DNA from: Micromonospora rhizosphaerae
GTDB lineage: Bacteria; Actinomycetota; Actinomycetes; Mycobacteriales; Micromonosporaceae
Length of the DNA stretch: 64,000 bases
Direction of reading: 5' to 3'
Assembly (NCBI RefSeq): GCF_900091465.1
Contig: NZ_FMHV01000002.1
Coordinates: forward strand, 6,138,001-6,202,000
Positions within the stretch are counted from its first letter, which is position 1, and every line of letters starts with the position of its first letter. A program made the position numbers and the translations under genes. Below the pieces are notes generated by a model. It did not search any database. It was not told where the DNA came from and saw only the letters and a list, made by a program, of their open reading frames with translations. This document shows positions 16,945 through 25,933 of the stretch, in pieces.

Positions 16945-18818
16945 CGGTCAACCTCGACTTCCAGGCCGGAGGTCAGCGGGGTGACCTCGTCGTACGTCCG
17001 GGTCTGCTCGCGGTCGTGCTCCGCCTGCTCGTACGCGGTGACCAGGTCGGCGTAGCCGGGGACGGTGGCGAGCAGTTCGGTGTGGGTACCTCGGGCGACG
17101 ACCCGCCCCTGCTCGAGGTAGATCACCTCGTCGGCGAGGGCGATGGTGGCCCGCCGGTACGCGACCACCAGGATCGACGCGGCAGCGCCCGCGCCGTCGG
17201 CCGGGGCGCGCAGCCCGGCCAGGATGGCCGCCTCCACCCGGGGGTCGACGGCGCTGGTGGCGTCGTCGAGCACCAGCAGCCGGGGCCGGCCGGCCAGCGC
17301 CCGGGCCAGGGTGAGCCGTTGCCGCTGCCCGCCGGAGAGCGAGGTGCCCCGCTCGCCGACCATGGTGTCCAGCCCGTCCGGGAGCGCGGCGACGAAGCCG
17401 TCCGCCTCGGCCAGCCGCAGCGCCGCCCACACCTCGTCGTCGCCGATGCCCGGCCGGTCCAGCGTGATGTTGGCCCGGACGGTGTCGTCGAAGACGAACG
17501 GCACCTGGGCGACCAGGGCGACGGTCGAGGCCAGCGAGGCGGGGGTGAGGTCGCGGACGTCGACGCCGTCCAGGGTGACCGTGCCGGCGCGCGGGTCGAC
17601 CAGCCGGACCGCCAGCGAGGCGATGGTGGACTTGCCGGCTCCGGTGTGCCCGACCAGGGCGACCGTCTTCCCGGGCGGCACGGTGAAGGAGACCTCGCCG
17701 AGCACCTCGGTGCCGGGCAGGTGCGCCTCGGCGGGCTCGTAGCCGAACTTGACGTCGGTGAAGGCGAGGGTGGCCGGGGTCGGCTCGGCCGGGTCGAGGG
17801 CCACATCGCCGTACGGCATCTCGCCGGTGGCGTCGAGGACCCGGCGCACCCGGTCCCAGCCGGCGACGCTGCGCGGCAGCTCGGCCAGCACCCAGCCGAT
17901 GGCCCGCACCGGGAAGGCCAGCACGGTGAAGAGGAAGGCGACGCTGACCAGCTCGGTGACGCTGATCGCGCCCTGCCGCAGCCGGATGGCGCCGACCACC
18001 AGCACGGCGAGGGTGCCGAGGCTGGGGAGGGTCTCCAGCATCGGGTCGAAGACGCCGCGCAGCCGGCCCACGGCGATCAGCGCGTCGCGCAGCTCGCCCG
18101 CGCGGGAGGCGAAGCGGGCGGTCTCCTGCGCCTCCCGGCCCATCGTCTTGACCACCAGGGCGCCGTCGAAGCTCTCGTGCGCGATGCCGCTGACCTCGGC
18201 GCGCAGCCGCTGGGCCCGGGCCTGGCGGGGCGCCATCCGCCGGGAGTAGACCACGTTGAGCGCGAAGAGCGCCGGGAAGACGGCGAGGCCGACCAGGGCG
18301 AGCGCCCAGTCGGTGAGGAAGAGGGAGACGACCGCGCCGACCAGCATCACGAGGGTGCCGACCGCGAACGGCAGCGGCGCGATCGGGTACCAGGCGGCCT
18401 CCACGTCGGAGTTCGCGTTGGAGAGCAGGGTGCCGGTGGCGTTGCGGTGATGCCAGGACAGCGGCAGGTCCAGGTAGCGCCGGGTGACCCGGCGGCGGTA
18501 GGCGGCCTGGAGCCGGAACTGCATGTAGCCGGCGCCGAGCCGGCGGCCGAAGATGCCGACCACCCGCAGCACGCTGATCCCGAGCAGGGCCGCCGCGGCG
18601 AGGGCGAGCGCCCCGACCCCCACCGAGCCGCGGGCGAGCGCCGGAACCACCACCTCGCCGACCACCGCGCCCACCACGTACGCGCTGGCGATCACCATGA
18701 GGCCGAAGAGCACGCTGCCGGTCACCGCCACCGCGAAGATCCGCGGCTGCTCCCGGATGGCCCGGCCGAGGACCTTCAGCCCCCGGCCGAGGACGTCCCG
18801 ACTTGTCCCGCTCGTCAC
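16941..18818 (-). CDS. ABC exporter half-transporter with degenerate catalytic site
   Basis: The 625-aa protein has the same membrane-plus-ATPase layout as its partner. Walker A GHTGAGKS (390-397) and LSGGQ (494-498) are canonical. The catalytic Glu after Walker B is Asp519 (LLVLDD), and the switch His is Tyr554 (VVAYRR). The competent site would pair its LSGGQ with the partner's Glu518/His549. The GTG at 18818 is chosen for the GGGGGAG ribosome site in front of it; longer frames upstream lack conservation. Confidence 0.93.
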   Translation of the reverse strand: MTSGTSRDVLGRGLKVLGRAIREQPRIFAVAVTGSVLFGLMVIASAYVVGAVVGEVVVPALARGSVGVGALALAAAALLGISVLRVVGIFGRRLGAGYMQFRLQAAYRRRVTRRYLDLPLSWHHRNATGTLLSNANSDVEAAWYPIAPLPFAVGTLVMLVGAVVSLFLTDWALALVGLAVFPALFALNVVYSRRMAPRQARAQRLRAEVSGIAHESFDGALVVKTMGREAQETARFASRAGELRDALIAVGRLRGVFDPMLETLPSLGTLAVLVVGAIRLRQGAISVTELVSVAFLFTVLAFPVRAIGWVLAELPRSVAGWDRVRRVLDATGEMPYGDVALDPAEPTPATLAFTDVKFGYEPAEAHLPGTEVLGEVSFTVPPGKTVALVGHTGAGKSTIASLAVRLVDPRAGTVTLDGVDVRDLTPASLASTVALVAQVPFVFDDTVRANITLDRPGIGDDEVWAALRLAEADGFVAALPDGLDTMVGERGTSLSGGQRQRLTLARALAGRPRLLVLDDATSAVDPRVEAAILAGLRAPADGAGAAASILVVAYRRATIALADEVIYLEQGRVVARGTHTELLATVPGYADLVTAYEQAEHDREQTRTYDEVTPLTSGLEVEVDR

Positions 18819-19022
18819 GCTCTCCCCCGCCGTAAGCCGCACATTGTCTCCCTCATCCTTACCGCTCCGGGCCAGCTCCGCCGACCCGGAGCGGATATGT
18901 CCGCCGTCACGTCCGGGGCGCGGCGCCCCGACCAGGGCATTCGGCGACGCGGTCCGCCGCCCACCGGCCGGTCGCGGGTCCGCCGCGCCACGCACGGGGA
19001 CGCCGCGGGCCGGCGGCGGCCC

Positions 19023-19028
19023 TACGAT
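19023..19028 (+). promoter_or_regulatory. -10 box of the TIGR03085-type gene, leaderless
   Basis: TACGAT is followed by 6 bp and the ATG at 19035; no ribosome-binding site is present. The -35 region is weak. Confidence 0.5.
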
Positions 19029-19034
19029 CGGGCC

Positions 19035-19664
19035 ATGCCGCGGTACGCCCGAGCGGAGCGCGAGGCGCTCGCCGACCTGCTGCTGGACCTGGGACCGGAC
19101 GCGCCGACGGTCGCCGAGGGGTGGACCACCCGCGATCTCGCCGCGCACCTGGTCGTCCGGGAACGCCGACCGGACGCCGCCGGTGGCATCCTGCTGCCGC
19201 CGCTGCGCCGGTACGGCGAGGCGGTCCGCCGGCGGGTCGCCGCCCGGCCGTACGCGGAGCTGGTGGCGCGGGTGCGCCGGCCGCCGGTGTGGAGCCCGGT
19301 GAGCAACCGGTTCACCGACGAGCTGGTCAACACCATGGAGTTCTTCATCCACCACGAGGACGTGCGCCGGGCCCGCCCGGGCTGGCTGAGCCGGGACCTG
19401 TCGAACGGTCTCCAGGCCGTGCTCTGGAGGCGGGCCTCCGTGCTGGCCCGACTGGCGCTGCGCCGCTTCCCGGCGGACCTGCTGGTCCAGGCGCCCGGAT
19501 TCGGCGAGCGGACCGCCGGCCGGGGCGGGGCGCGGCTGCGGCTGGTCGGCGCGCCGGGCGAGCTGGCCCTGTTCCTGTCCGGCCGGCAGCGGGTGGCCCG
19601 GGTGCAGATCGACGGGCCGGCCACGCCGGCCGAGCGGTTGCGGACGGCCAGCCTGGGCTTCTGA
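19035..19664 (+). CDS. TIGR03085-family metal-binding protein (DinB-like)
   Basis: The 209-aa product matches the actinobacterial TIGR03085 type, a relative of mycothiol-dependent maleylpyruvate isomerase and DinB-fold proteins. The opening YARAEREALADLLLDLGP, the His38 in DLAAHLVVRE and His106/His107 in FFIHHEDV are the typical metal-site positions. The reaction is unknown. It is divergent from the ABC exporter pair. Confidence 0.85.
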   Translation: MPRYARAEREALADLLLDLGPDAPTVAEGWTTRDLAAHLVVRERRPDAAGGILLPPLRRYGEAVRRRVAARPYAELVARVRRPPVWSPVSNRFTDELVNTMEFFIHHEDVRRARPGWLSRDLSNGLQAVLWRRASVLARLALRRFPADLLVQAPGFGERTAGRGGARLRLVGAPGELALFLSGRQRVARVQIDGPATPAERLRTASLGF

Positions 19665-19735
19665 CCGATGCGGAAACGGTCACGAAGAAACACCAGGCAG
19701 GCCCGGCCCAGTGACCGGCACCGATTCCTCCTCCC

Positions 19736-20086
19736 GTGCTCTGCTGCCCGCCGCCCCACCGGGGGCGACGCGACAGGGAGACCGACGGCCCGGACCCGCA
19801 CAACCTGGTCACCGCGATCGCCGCGGAGACCGGGCAGGACGAGGAGGCGGCGCTGCGGGCCGCGGCCGCCCGGTTCAACGACGGCCTGGCGGCGTACGCC
19901 GAGCGCGACGCCGCGCTGGCGCGGACCCGGGATGGTTCGGTCCACGCCTTCCTCGCCACCCGGCGGAACTGGATCCGGGCCACCTACGACTGGCGCTCGC
20001 CGCGGCCCGGTACGGCTGAGTCCCAGACAGCGGGAAAACGGGCCGACGAAACGGGCCGCCCGACCCGGGTAACGGCCGCGCACTAG
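19736..20086 (+). CDS. Hypothetical protein, start uncertain
   Basis: No family is recognised. From about residue 20 on the reading frame has strong high-GC3 codon bias (NLVTAIAAETGQDEEAALRA through RNWIRATYDW), which supports a real protein of at most 116 aa. The first ~17 codons look non-coding, and no good start is seen nearer the conserved part, so the 5' end is unsure. Confidence 0.45.
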   Translation: MLCCPPPHRGRRDRETDGPDPHNLVTAIAAETGQDEEAALRAAAARFNDGLAAYAERDAALARTRDGSVHAFLATRRNWIRATYDWRSPRPGTAESQTAGKRADETGRPTRVTAAH

Positions 20087-20130
20087 CCGACCCCCCGGTC
20101 CAGGCAATACTCTTCGGTAACCGCAGAATG

Positions 20131-20148
20131 ACGTGACCCCCGTCACGT
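20131..20148. promoter_or_regulatory. Perfect palindrome upstream of the acyl-CoA ligase
   Basis: ACGTGAC and GTCACGT are perfect 7-bp arms around CCCC, 26 bp before the ATG at 20175. This looks like a repressor site, perhaps for a TetR-type fatty-acid regulator (inference). Confidence 0.5.
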
Positions 20149-20174
20149 CTCCACCCCTGAAGGCGGCTACAGCG

Positions 20175-22001
20175 ATGGCTCTCGATGTACCGTACCGTTC
20201 CATTCCCGACATGTTCCTCAAGCGCGTGGCGGCGACCCCCGACCGCCGCGCCTTCGGCCACCCGGCCCCCGACGACTCGGGACCGGTCTGGCTGAGCTGG
20301 GAGCAGGTCGGGCGGCGCGCCAAGGCGGTCGCCGCCGGCCTGCACGGGCTCGGCGTCGGCCTGGAGGATCCGGTGGCGATCCTGGCGAACACCCGGCTGG
20401 ACTGGGTGATCGCAGACTTCGGCATCATGTGCGCCGGCGGAGCGACCACGACCGTCTACCCGACCACCGAACCCGAGGACGCGACGTACATCATCGCGGA
20501 CTCCGGCTCGCGGGTTCTCTTCGCCGAGAACCCGACCCAGGCGGCCAAGATCGCCGGCGCCGAGCTGCCGGCGCTGACCCACGTGGTGCTCTTCGACGGC
20601 ACCCCCGACCCGACCGCTGCCGTCCCCCAGCTCACCCTGGCCGAGCTGGAGGAGCGGGGGGCGCGGGCCCTCGAGGCCGAGCCGGACCTGATCGACATGC
20701 TGGTCGCCGGGATCGGGCCGGAGAACCTGGCCACCCTGATCTACACCTCCGGCACCACCGGCCGGCCCAAGGGCGTCGAGCTGCTGCACGGCGGCTGGTG
20801 CTGGGAGGGCGTGGCGCAGGCCGAGCTCGGGCTGCTCCGCGAGGATGACCTGCAGTACCTGTGGCTGCCGCTGTCCCACTCGTTCGGCAAGACCCTGCTC
20901 TGCGGCGCCACCCACGTCGGCCTGCCGACCTACGTGGACGGCCGGGTGGACAAGCTGGTCGACCTGCTCGCCGTGGTCAAGCCGACGCTGATGTGCGGCG
21001 CACCCCGGGTCTTCGAGAAGGTCTACAACAAGGCGGTGACCACGGCCCAGGGCGCGGGCGGCGCGAAGGCGAAGATCTTCGCCTGGGGGGTGCGGACCGG
21101 CAAGGAGAAGGTCGCCCTCGAGCAGGCCGGCAAGCCGGTCCCGGTCGGGCTGAAGCTGAAGTACGCGCTGGCCGAGAAGCTGGTGTTCAGCAAGCTCCAG
21201 GCGCGGCTCGGCGGCCGGATCCGGGTGCTGGTCTCCGGCGCGGCCCCGCTGAGCCCGGAGATCGCCACGTTCTTCGCCGCCGCCAACCTGCCCATCTCCG
21301 AGGGATACGGCCTCACCGAGACCAGCGCCGGCAACTTCGTGAACCCGCCGGGCGGGCTGCGGATCGGCACCGTCGGCAAGGCGATGGGCGACCTGGAGTG
21401 CAAGATCGACAACGACGGCGAGATCCTGGTCCGGGGCAAGCCGGTGATGCGCGGCTACCACAACCTGCCCGAGGAGACCGCCGCGGCGTTCACCGAGGAC
21501 GGCTTCTTCCGCACCGGCGACATCGGCAGCCTGACCGACGACGGCTACCTGCGCATCACCGACCGGAAGAAGGACCTGGTCAAGACCTCCGGCGGGAAGT
21601 ACATCGCGCCGTCGCACATCGAGGGCATGTTCAAGGCGATTTGCCCGTACACCTCGCAGGCGATCGTGATCGGCCAGGCCCGCAACTACTGCACCATGCT
21701 GGTCACCCTCGACCCGGACGCGATCAAGGGCTGGGCGGCCGGCGGCCCGCTGGAGGGCCGGGAGTACGCCGACATCGTCGCCTCGCCGGAGGCGCAGGCG
21801 ATGGTCGAGGGCTACGTGGCGGAGCTGAACGGCAAGCTCAACCGCTGGGAGACGATCAAGAAGGTCACCATCCTCCCCCGGGACCTCACCATCGAACACG
21901 GCGAGATCACCCCGTCGCTGAAGATCAAGCGCCGGGGCGTGGAGAGCAACTTCGCGGCAGAGATCGACAAGATGTACCAAGGCACCCTGGCCGAGCTCTG
22001 A
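20175..22001 (+). CDS. Long-chain acyl-CoA synthetase (AMP-binding)
   Basis: The enzyme should activate fatty acids with ATP and CoA through an acyl-adenylate. The 608-aa product has the AMP-binding motif IYTSGTTGRPKG (189-200), the YGLTET motif, the TGDIG ATP-binding Asp, and the linker DRKKDLVKTSGGKYI. These are typical of the FadD15-like class. The ATG at 20175 has a GAAGG-type ribosome site; a GTG 42 bp upstream would run through the palindrome. A strong hairpin follows the stop. Confidence 0.93.
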   Translation: MALDVPYRSIPDMFLKRVAATPDRRAFGHPAPDDSGPVWLSWEQVGRRAKAVAAGLHGLGVGLEDPVAILANTRLDWVIADFGIMCAGGATTTVYPTTEPEDATYIIADSGSRVLFAENPTQAAKIAGAELPALTHVVLFDGTPDPTAAVPQLTLAELEERGARALEAEPDLIDMLVAGIGPENLATLIYTSGTTGRPKGVELLHGGWCWEGVAQAELGLLREDDLQYLWLPLSHSFGKTLLCGATHVGLPTYVDGRVDKLVDLLAVVKPTLMCGAPRVFEKVYNKAVTTAQGAGGAKAKIFAWGVRTGKEKVALEQAGKPVPVGLKLKYALAEKLVFSKLQARLGGRIRVLVSGAAPLSPEIATFFAAANLPISEGYGLTETSAGNFVNPPGGLRIGTVGKAMGDLECKIDNDGEILVRGKPVMRGYHNLPEETAAAFTEDGFFRTGDIGSLTDDGYLRITDRKKDLVKTSGGKYIAPSHIEGMFKAICPYTSQAIVIGQARNYCTMLVTLDPDAIKGWAAGGPLEGREYADIVASPEAQAMVEGYVAELNGKLNRWETIKKVTILPRDLTIEHGEITPSLKIKRRGVESNFAAEIDKMYQGTLAEL

Positions 22002-22012
22002 GCCACCCGTAC

Positions 22013-22058
22013 CCACCGGCGGCCGTGCTCCTCCGTCCCGGGGCACGGCCGCCGGTGG
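22013..22058. terminator. Bidirectional terminator hairpin
   Basis: Perfect 16-bp arms, CCACCGGCGGCCGTGC (22013-22028) and its complement (22043-22058), enclose a 14-base loop. It lies between the converging acyl-CoA ligase and LtrA-like genes. There is no U-tract, as is usual in actinomycetes. Confidence 0.75.
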
Positions 22059-22088
22059 TGGTCGGGGCGTCGGACGTCGGCACGGCAG

Positions 22089-23405
22089 TCAGAGGTGGCG
22101 CCGACGCCACTCGCTCTGCTCCGCCTCGGCGGCGAGCTGCTCCTCCAGCGCCACCTGGCGGATCCGCTCCCGGTGGGTGCCGGCCGTGACGGTCTGCGCC
22201 ACCGTCATCAGCACACACACCAGGGACAACAGCCCCAGCGCGGCCAGCTCCGGCAGCGGGCCGGCGACCGGGATGAGCGCGACGATCAGCACCAGCGCCA
22301 CCACCGGCACCCGGCGGACCTTCCGTAACGCGCGCAGCGCCAACCCGTTGAGCGCCAGCAGGTAGACCGCCACCCCGCCGTAGAGGGTCAGCAGTTCGAA
22401 CCGGGGCAGCGGACCGCCCCAGCGCGGGGTGTCCGGGTTCGCCACGTCGGTGAGCAGGCCCTTGAGCCCCAGGGCGAAGAAGATGATCCCGGCGATCATC
22501 GGCAGGTGCAGGTAGGTGTAGGCGTCCCGGGCCAACGCTCTCCGCGCGCTCCGGTCGCGCGTCCCGTGCAGCACCTGCTCGACGGCGAGGGCCAGGGTGT
22601 CGAAGTACGCCCACCAGAGCATCGAGGCGATGGCGATGCCGCACACCGCGGCAAGCACCACCGACCAGGTGAGCGGCAGGCCGGCGATGAACTTGGGCCC
22701 CAGGCCCAGCGAGATGATCGTCTCGCCGAGGGCGACCAGGATGATCAGGGCGTGCCGCTCGGCCCAGTGGCTGGCCGAGACCACCCCCCAGCCGGCGCCG
22801 TGCAGCACGAGACCCACGCCGTACTCGACGCCGAGCGCGACGACCCAGAACGCCAGCCGGATCAACGACTCGGCCGCCCCATCGGCGAGCCGCTGCGGGA
22901 CCAGGGCGGCGGTGACCACCAGGGCGGTCGCCACCAGCACCGGCAGAGCGAGCGGCAGCCACCGCCGGCGCAGCTCCGGATCGGTACGGGAGACCCAGCC
23001 GAAGACCGCCACCTGGGCGGTGCGGACCAGGAAGTAGCAGCCCGCGAAGACCAGCGGTCCGGGCAGCCCGCCCGGTCGGTCGACGAACGCCTCGGGCAGG
23101 GTCAGCGCCACCAGGAACACCGCCGCCATGGTGCAGAAGCCGACCAGCGGGACCACCCCCTGGTCGGTGCGGATCACGTTGCCGAGCCCGGCGAACCCGG
23201 TCCAGCACCACCAGAGCAGGGCGAGTGCCATCAGGCAGCGCACCAGCGAGGCGGCCGACGGATAGGTCGCCGTCAGCGTGGTGACGTTGAGGAACGCGAA
23301 GACGAAGACCAGGTCGTAGAAGAGCTCGAGCCGGGTCGCCTTGGAGCCCGGCGCCCCGGGCCGGATGCCGCGCGACCACCGGGCACCAGCGTCCCCGTTC
23401 CCCAC
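22089..23405 (-). CDS. Low-temperature-requirement A (LtrA)-like membrane protein
   Basis: The 438-aa protein has the LtrA opening (ATRLELFYDLVFVFAF), about twelve membrane segments and a short charged tail. LtrA was named from a Listeria cold-growth mutant; the biochemical function is unknown. The GTG at 23405 is the likely start, just before VGNGDAGARW; the long upstream frame overlaps the YczR-type gene and is not coding. It is convergent with the acyl-CoA ligase. Confidence 0.85.
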   Translation of the reverse strand: MGNGDAGARWSRGIRPGAPGSKATRLELFYDLVFVFAFLNVTTLTATYPSAASLVRCLMALALLWWCWTGFAGLGNVIRTDQGVVPLVGFCTMAAVFLVALTLPEAFVDRPGGLPGPLVFAGCYFLVRTAQVAVFGWVSRTDPELRRRWLPLALPVLVATALVVTAALVPQRLADGAAESLIRLAFWVVALGVEYGVGLVLHGAGWGVVSASHWAERHALIILVALGETIISLGLGPKFIAGLPLTWSVVLAAVCGIAIASMLWWAYFDTLALAVEQVLHGTRDRSARRALARDAYTYLHLPMIAGIIFFALGLKGLLTDVANPDTPRWGGPLPRFELLTLYGGVAVYLLALNGLALRALRKVRRVPVVALVLIVALIPVAGPLPELAALGLLSLVCVLMTVAQTVTAGTHRERIRQVALEEQLAAEAEQSEWRRRHL

Positions 23406-23470
23406 CTGGGCAGTCTCCCAGTCCGGTGGCCGTCGCAGGCCCGATCCGCACAGCTGGCGCGGCGGAGGAG

Positions 23471-24928
23471 TCAGGCGATGACGGAGGGCTCCCGCCACTG
23501 CGGCCGACCGGCGCGGTCCAGGTCGTAGCGGACCGCGGCGAGCCGTCCCACCGCCTCCACCAGATCCGCCGCGGGCAGCGTGAAGGGCAGCCGCAGGAAG
23601 CGCTCCAGGGTGCCGTCCAGGCCGAACCGCGGGCCGGGCGCCAGGCGCACGCCGACCTCCTCGGCGGCCCGGGCCAGGGCGCTGGAGACCGGGCCGTCCA
23701 GCTCTACCCAGAGCGTCACGCCGCCGCGCGGGACGCAGACCCGCCAGTCCGGCAGCCGCTCGGCCAGCGCGTCGATCAGCGCGTCGCGCTGGGCGGCGAG
23801 CTGGGCCCGGCGGGCCGTCACGATGCTCGGCGCGTCGGCCAACAGGTGCACCGCGACCAGCTGGTCGAGCACCGGGCTGGCCATGTCCACCCCGACCCGG
23901 GCGGCGGCGAGCCGCTGCACCTGCGGCGCGGAGGCGCGCACCCAGCCGATCCGCAGGCCGCCCCAGTAGGGCTTGCTCATCCCGCCGATGGAGATCACCC
24001 GGGAGTGCCGGTCGAAGGTGGCGGTGGGCGGCGGCAGCTCCGTGCCGTCCAACGGCAGGTCCACGAAGGACTCGTCGATGACCAGGTCGGTCCCGGCGGC
24101 GTGAGCCGCGCCCACGACCCGCTCGCGCAGCTCGGTCGGCATCAGGTGGCCGGTGGGGTTCTGGAATTCGGGGATCAGATACGCCAGCTTCGGCCGGCCC
24201 TGACGGATGCTGCCCAGCAGCAGCTCGGCGTCCCAGCCGCCGTCGTCCACGGCGAGGCCGTGCGTGGTGATCCGGGCCCGGCGGGCCGACAGCGCGGCCA
24301 GCGCGTTGGGGTAGGTCGGCGACTCGACCAGCACGCCGCCACCGGGCGAGAGGGCCAGCCGGAGCACCAGGTCCAGCGCGTGCTGGGTACCGCTGGTGAC
24401 CATGATCTGCTCCGGGCTGGTGGGCAGCCCCCGCTCGGTGTACGACCGGGCGACCGCCTCGCGCAGCTCGATGATCCCGGTCGGGTGGTAGCCGGCCCCG
24501 CACAGGTAGCGCGGCAGGTCCTCGGCGGCGGCCCGGGCGGCCCGGACGAGCTCCGGCGGGGCGGCCAGCGCGGCGACCCCCAGGTCGATCATGTCCCGGT
24601 CGTCCTGCGGGGTCCACAGGCCGGTGCTGGCCACGCGGTGGTTGCCCGGGAGCATGGTCCAGCTGCCGGCGCCCCGCCGGCTGGCCAGGTGGCCGCTCTC
24701 CCGCAGCTCCCGGTACGCGGCGGTGACCGTCGTGCGGCTGATCCGCAGCGCCTCGGCCAGCTCGCGCTCGGCCGGCAGGCGTACTCCGAGGGGAAGCCGG
24801 CCGTCGGCGAGCAGGCCGCGGACCGCGGCGGCGAGCGCGGCGTAGTCCGGGCTGCGCCGCCGGCCCGGCAGCGCGTGCCACTGACCGAGCAGGCGAGCCA
24901 ATTGGGCACCACGTACCTGACTCGTCAT
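23471..24928 (-). CDS. MocR-type (GntR/aminotransferase) regulator, YczR-like
   Basis: The 485-aa protein joins an N-terminal GntR winged helix (about 28-95; LRISRTTVTAAYRELRESGH) to an aminotransferase fold I domain. The FQNPTG motif (255-260), Asp285 in VIDES and the PLP lysine Lys319 in GGMSKP are present, so it should bind PLP. It is divergent from a YczE-type membrane gene, the pairing described for YczR regulators. The ATG at 24928 follows a GGGAG site by 8 bp. Confidence 0.9.
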   Translation of the reverse strand: MTSQVRGAQLARLLGQWHALPGRRRSPDYAALAAAVRGLLADGRLPLGVRLPAERELAEALRISRTTVTAAYRELRESGHLASRRGAGSWTMLPGNHRVASTGLWTPQDDRDMIDLGVAALAAPPELVRAARAAAEDLPRYLCGAGYHPTGIIELREAVARSYTERGLPTSPEQIMVTSGTQHALDLVLRLALSPGGGVLVESPTYPNALAALSARRARITTHGLAVDDGGWDAELLLGSIRQGRPKLAYLIPEFQNPTGHLMPTELRERVVGAAHAAGTDLVIDESFVDLPLDGTELPPPTATFDRHSRVISIGGMSKPYWGGLRIGWVRASAPQVQRLAAARVGVDMASPVLDQLVAVHLLADAPSIVTARRAQLAAQRDALIDALAERLPDWRVCVPRGGVTLWVELDGPVSSALARAAEEVGVRLAPGPRFGLDGTLERFLRLPFTLPAADLVEAVGRLAAVRYDLDRAGRPQWREPSVIA

Positions 24929-24943
24929 GGCCACCGCTCCCTA

Positions 24944-25001
24944 ATTGGCTCTTCTATCGCCGAGATTGGCCCCTAGGGTGGCATGCATGGCAGCAATTGG
25001 C
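24944..25001. promoter_or_regulatory. ATTGGC repeats and yczE promoter, probable MocR operator
   Basis: ATTGGC occurs in direct orientation at 24944-24949, 24965-24970 and 24996-25001, the first two 21 bp (two helical turns) apart. A TAGGGT -10 box at 24974-24979 lies just after the second repeat and 7 bp before the ATG of the YczE gene, giving a leaderless message. Direct repeats are usual for MocR regulators; the assignment is inferred. Confidence 0.55.
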
Positions 25002-25691
25002 AATCTTCGGTACCGGCCGGCCCGGCGGCTGACCCAGCTCTACGCCGGGCTCACCCTCTACGGGGTCAGCATGGCCCTGATGATCCGGTCCGGTCTCGGC
25101 CTCGACCCCTGGGACGTCTTCCACCAGGGGCTCGCCCGGCAGACCGGGCTCTCCTTCGGCACGGTCACCATCGCGGTCGGCGCCGTCGTCCTGCTGCTCT
25201 GGATCCCGCTGCGACAGCGCCCCGGACTGGGCACGGTCAGCAACGTGGTGGTGATCGGTCTGGTCGTGGACGCCACCCTCGCCCTCCTGCCGCTCGGTGG
25301 ACCGCTGCCGGTACGGATCTGCCTGCTGATCGTCGGGATCGTCGCCAACGGCGCCGCCACGGGGCTCTACCTCGGCGCACAACTCGGTCCCGGCCCGCGC
25401 GACGGCCTGATGACCGGGTACGTGGCCCGCCGCCCCGGCCGGTCCATCCGGCTGGTCCGCACGGTCATCGAGGTGACCGTGCTGGCGCTCGGCTGGCTGC
25501 TCGGCGGCACCGTCGGGGTCGGCACGGTCGCCTACGCGCTCGGCATCGGGCCGCTCGCGCAGCTGTTCATCCCGCTCTTCGCGGTGGCAGCGCGACCCGA
25601 CGAGCCGGCCACGGGTACCGCGGTGTCCGGTATGGAGCCCGCGGCCGTCTGCCGGACCGGAGCCGCACATCCGGCGGGCGAGGCAGCCTGA
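24987..25691 (+). CDS. YczE/YyaS/YitT-family membrane protein
   Basis: The 234-aa integral membrane protein has about five or six membrane segments and the family motif GLDPWDVFHQGLA, with GPGPRDGLMTG later on. Proteins of this family are divergent from MocR/YczR regulators in several phyla; transport of a vitamin B6-related or similar compound has been suggested but is unproven. The ATG at 24987 is the leaderless start. Confidence 0.85.
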   Translation: MAAIGNLRYRPARRLTQLYAGLTLYGVSMALMIRSGLGLDPWDVFHQGLARQTGLSFGTVTIAVGAVVLLLWIPLRQRPGLGTVSNVVVIGLVVDATLALLPLGGPLPVRICLLIVGIVANGAATGLYLGAQLGPGPRDGLMTGYVARRPGRSIRLVRTVIEVTVLALGWLLGGTVGVGTVAYALGIGPLAQLFIPLFAVAARPDEPATGTAVSGMEPAAVCRTGAAHPAGEAA

Positions 25692-25933
25692 AGCCGCGCG
25701 TCGGCGTCGGTGGCCCGGGTCACGCCGCGGCGTGGTGGCCCGGTCGCGTCGCGCCGGCTCGATGCGGTCGTCGCGCCGGCGGCCCGGCCGCCGCGGCTGA
25801 TCTCGGCCGGCGGTCACCCGGAGCACACCCAGGGTGATCGCGGCGGCTCGCATGGCCCCGGGCTGAGCTGCGGTGATGTCCTATCGGGAAACCAGGTGTT
25901 TTCTCCGCCGGCAGCGCCGGGCATCATTCCTGC

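Noticed and set aside
17016..19034. Plus-strand frame upstream of the TIGR03085 gene, opposite the ABC exporter
   Set aside because: It is a shadow of the minus-strand ABC genes; only the part from 19035 on resembles a real family.
25692..25933. Minus- and plus-strand frames after the YczE gene
   Set aside because: They are Arg-rich and low in complexity, without a start signal; I see no supported gene in this 240-bp gap.
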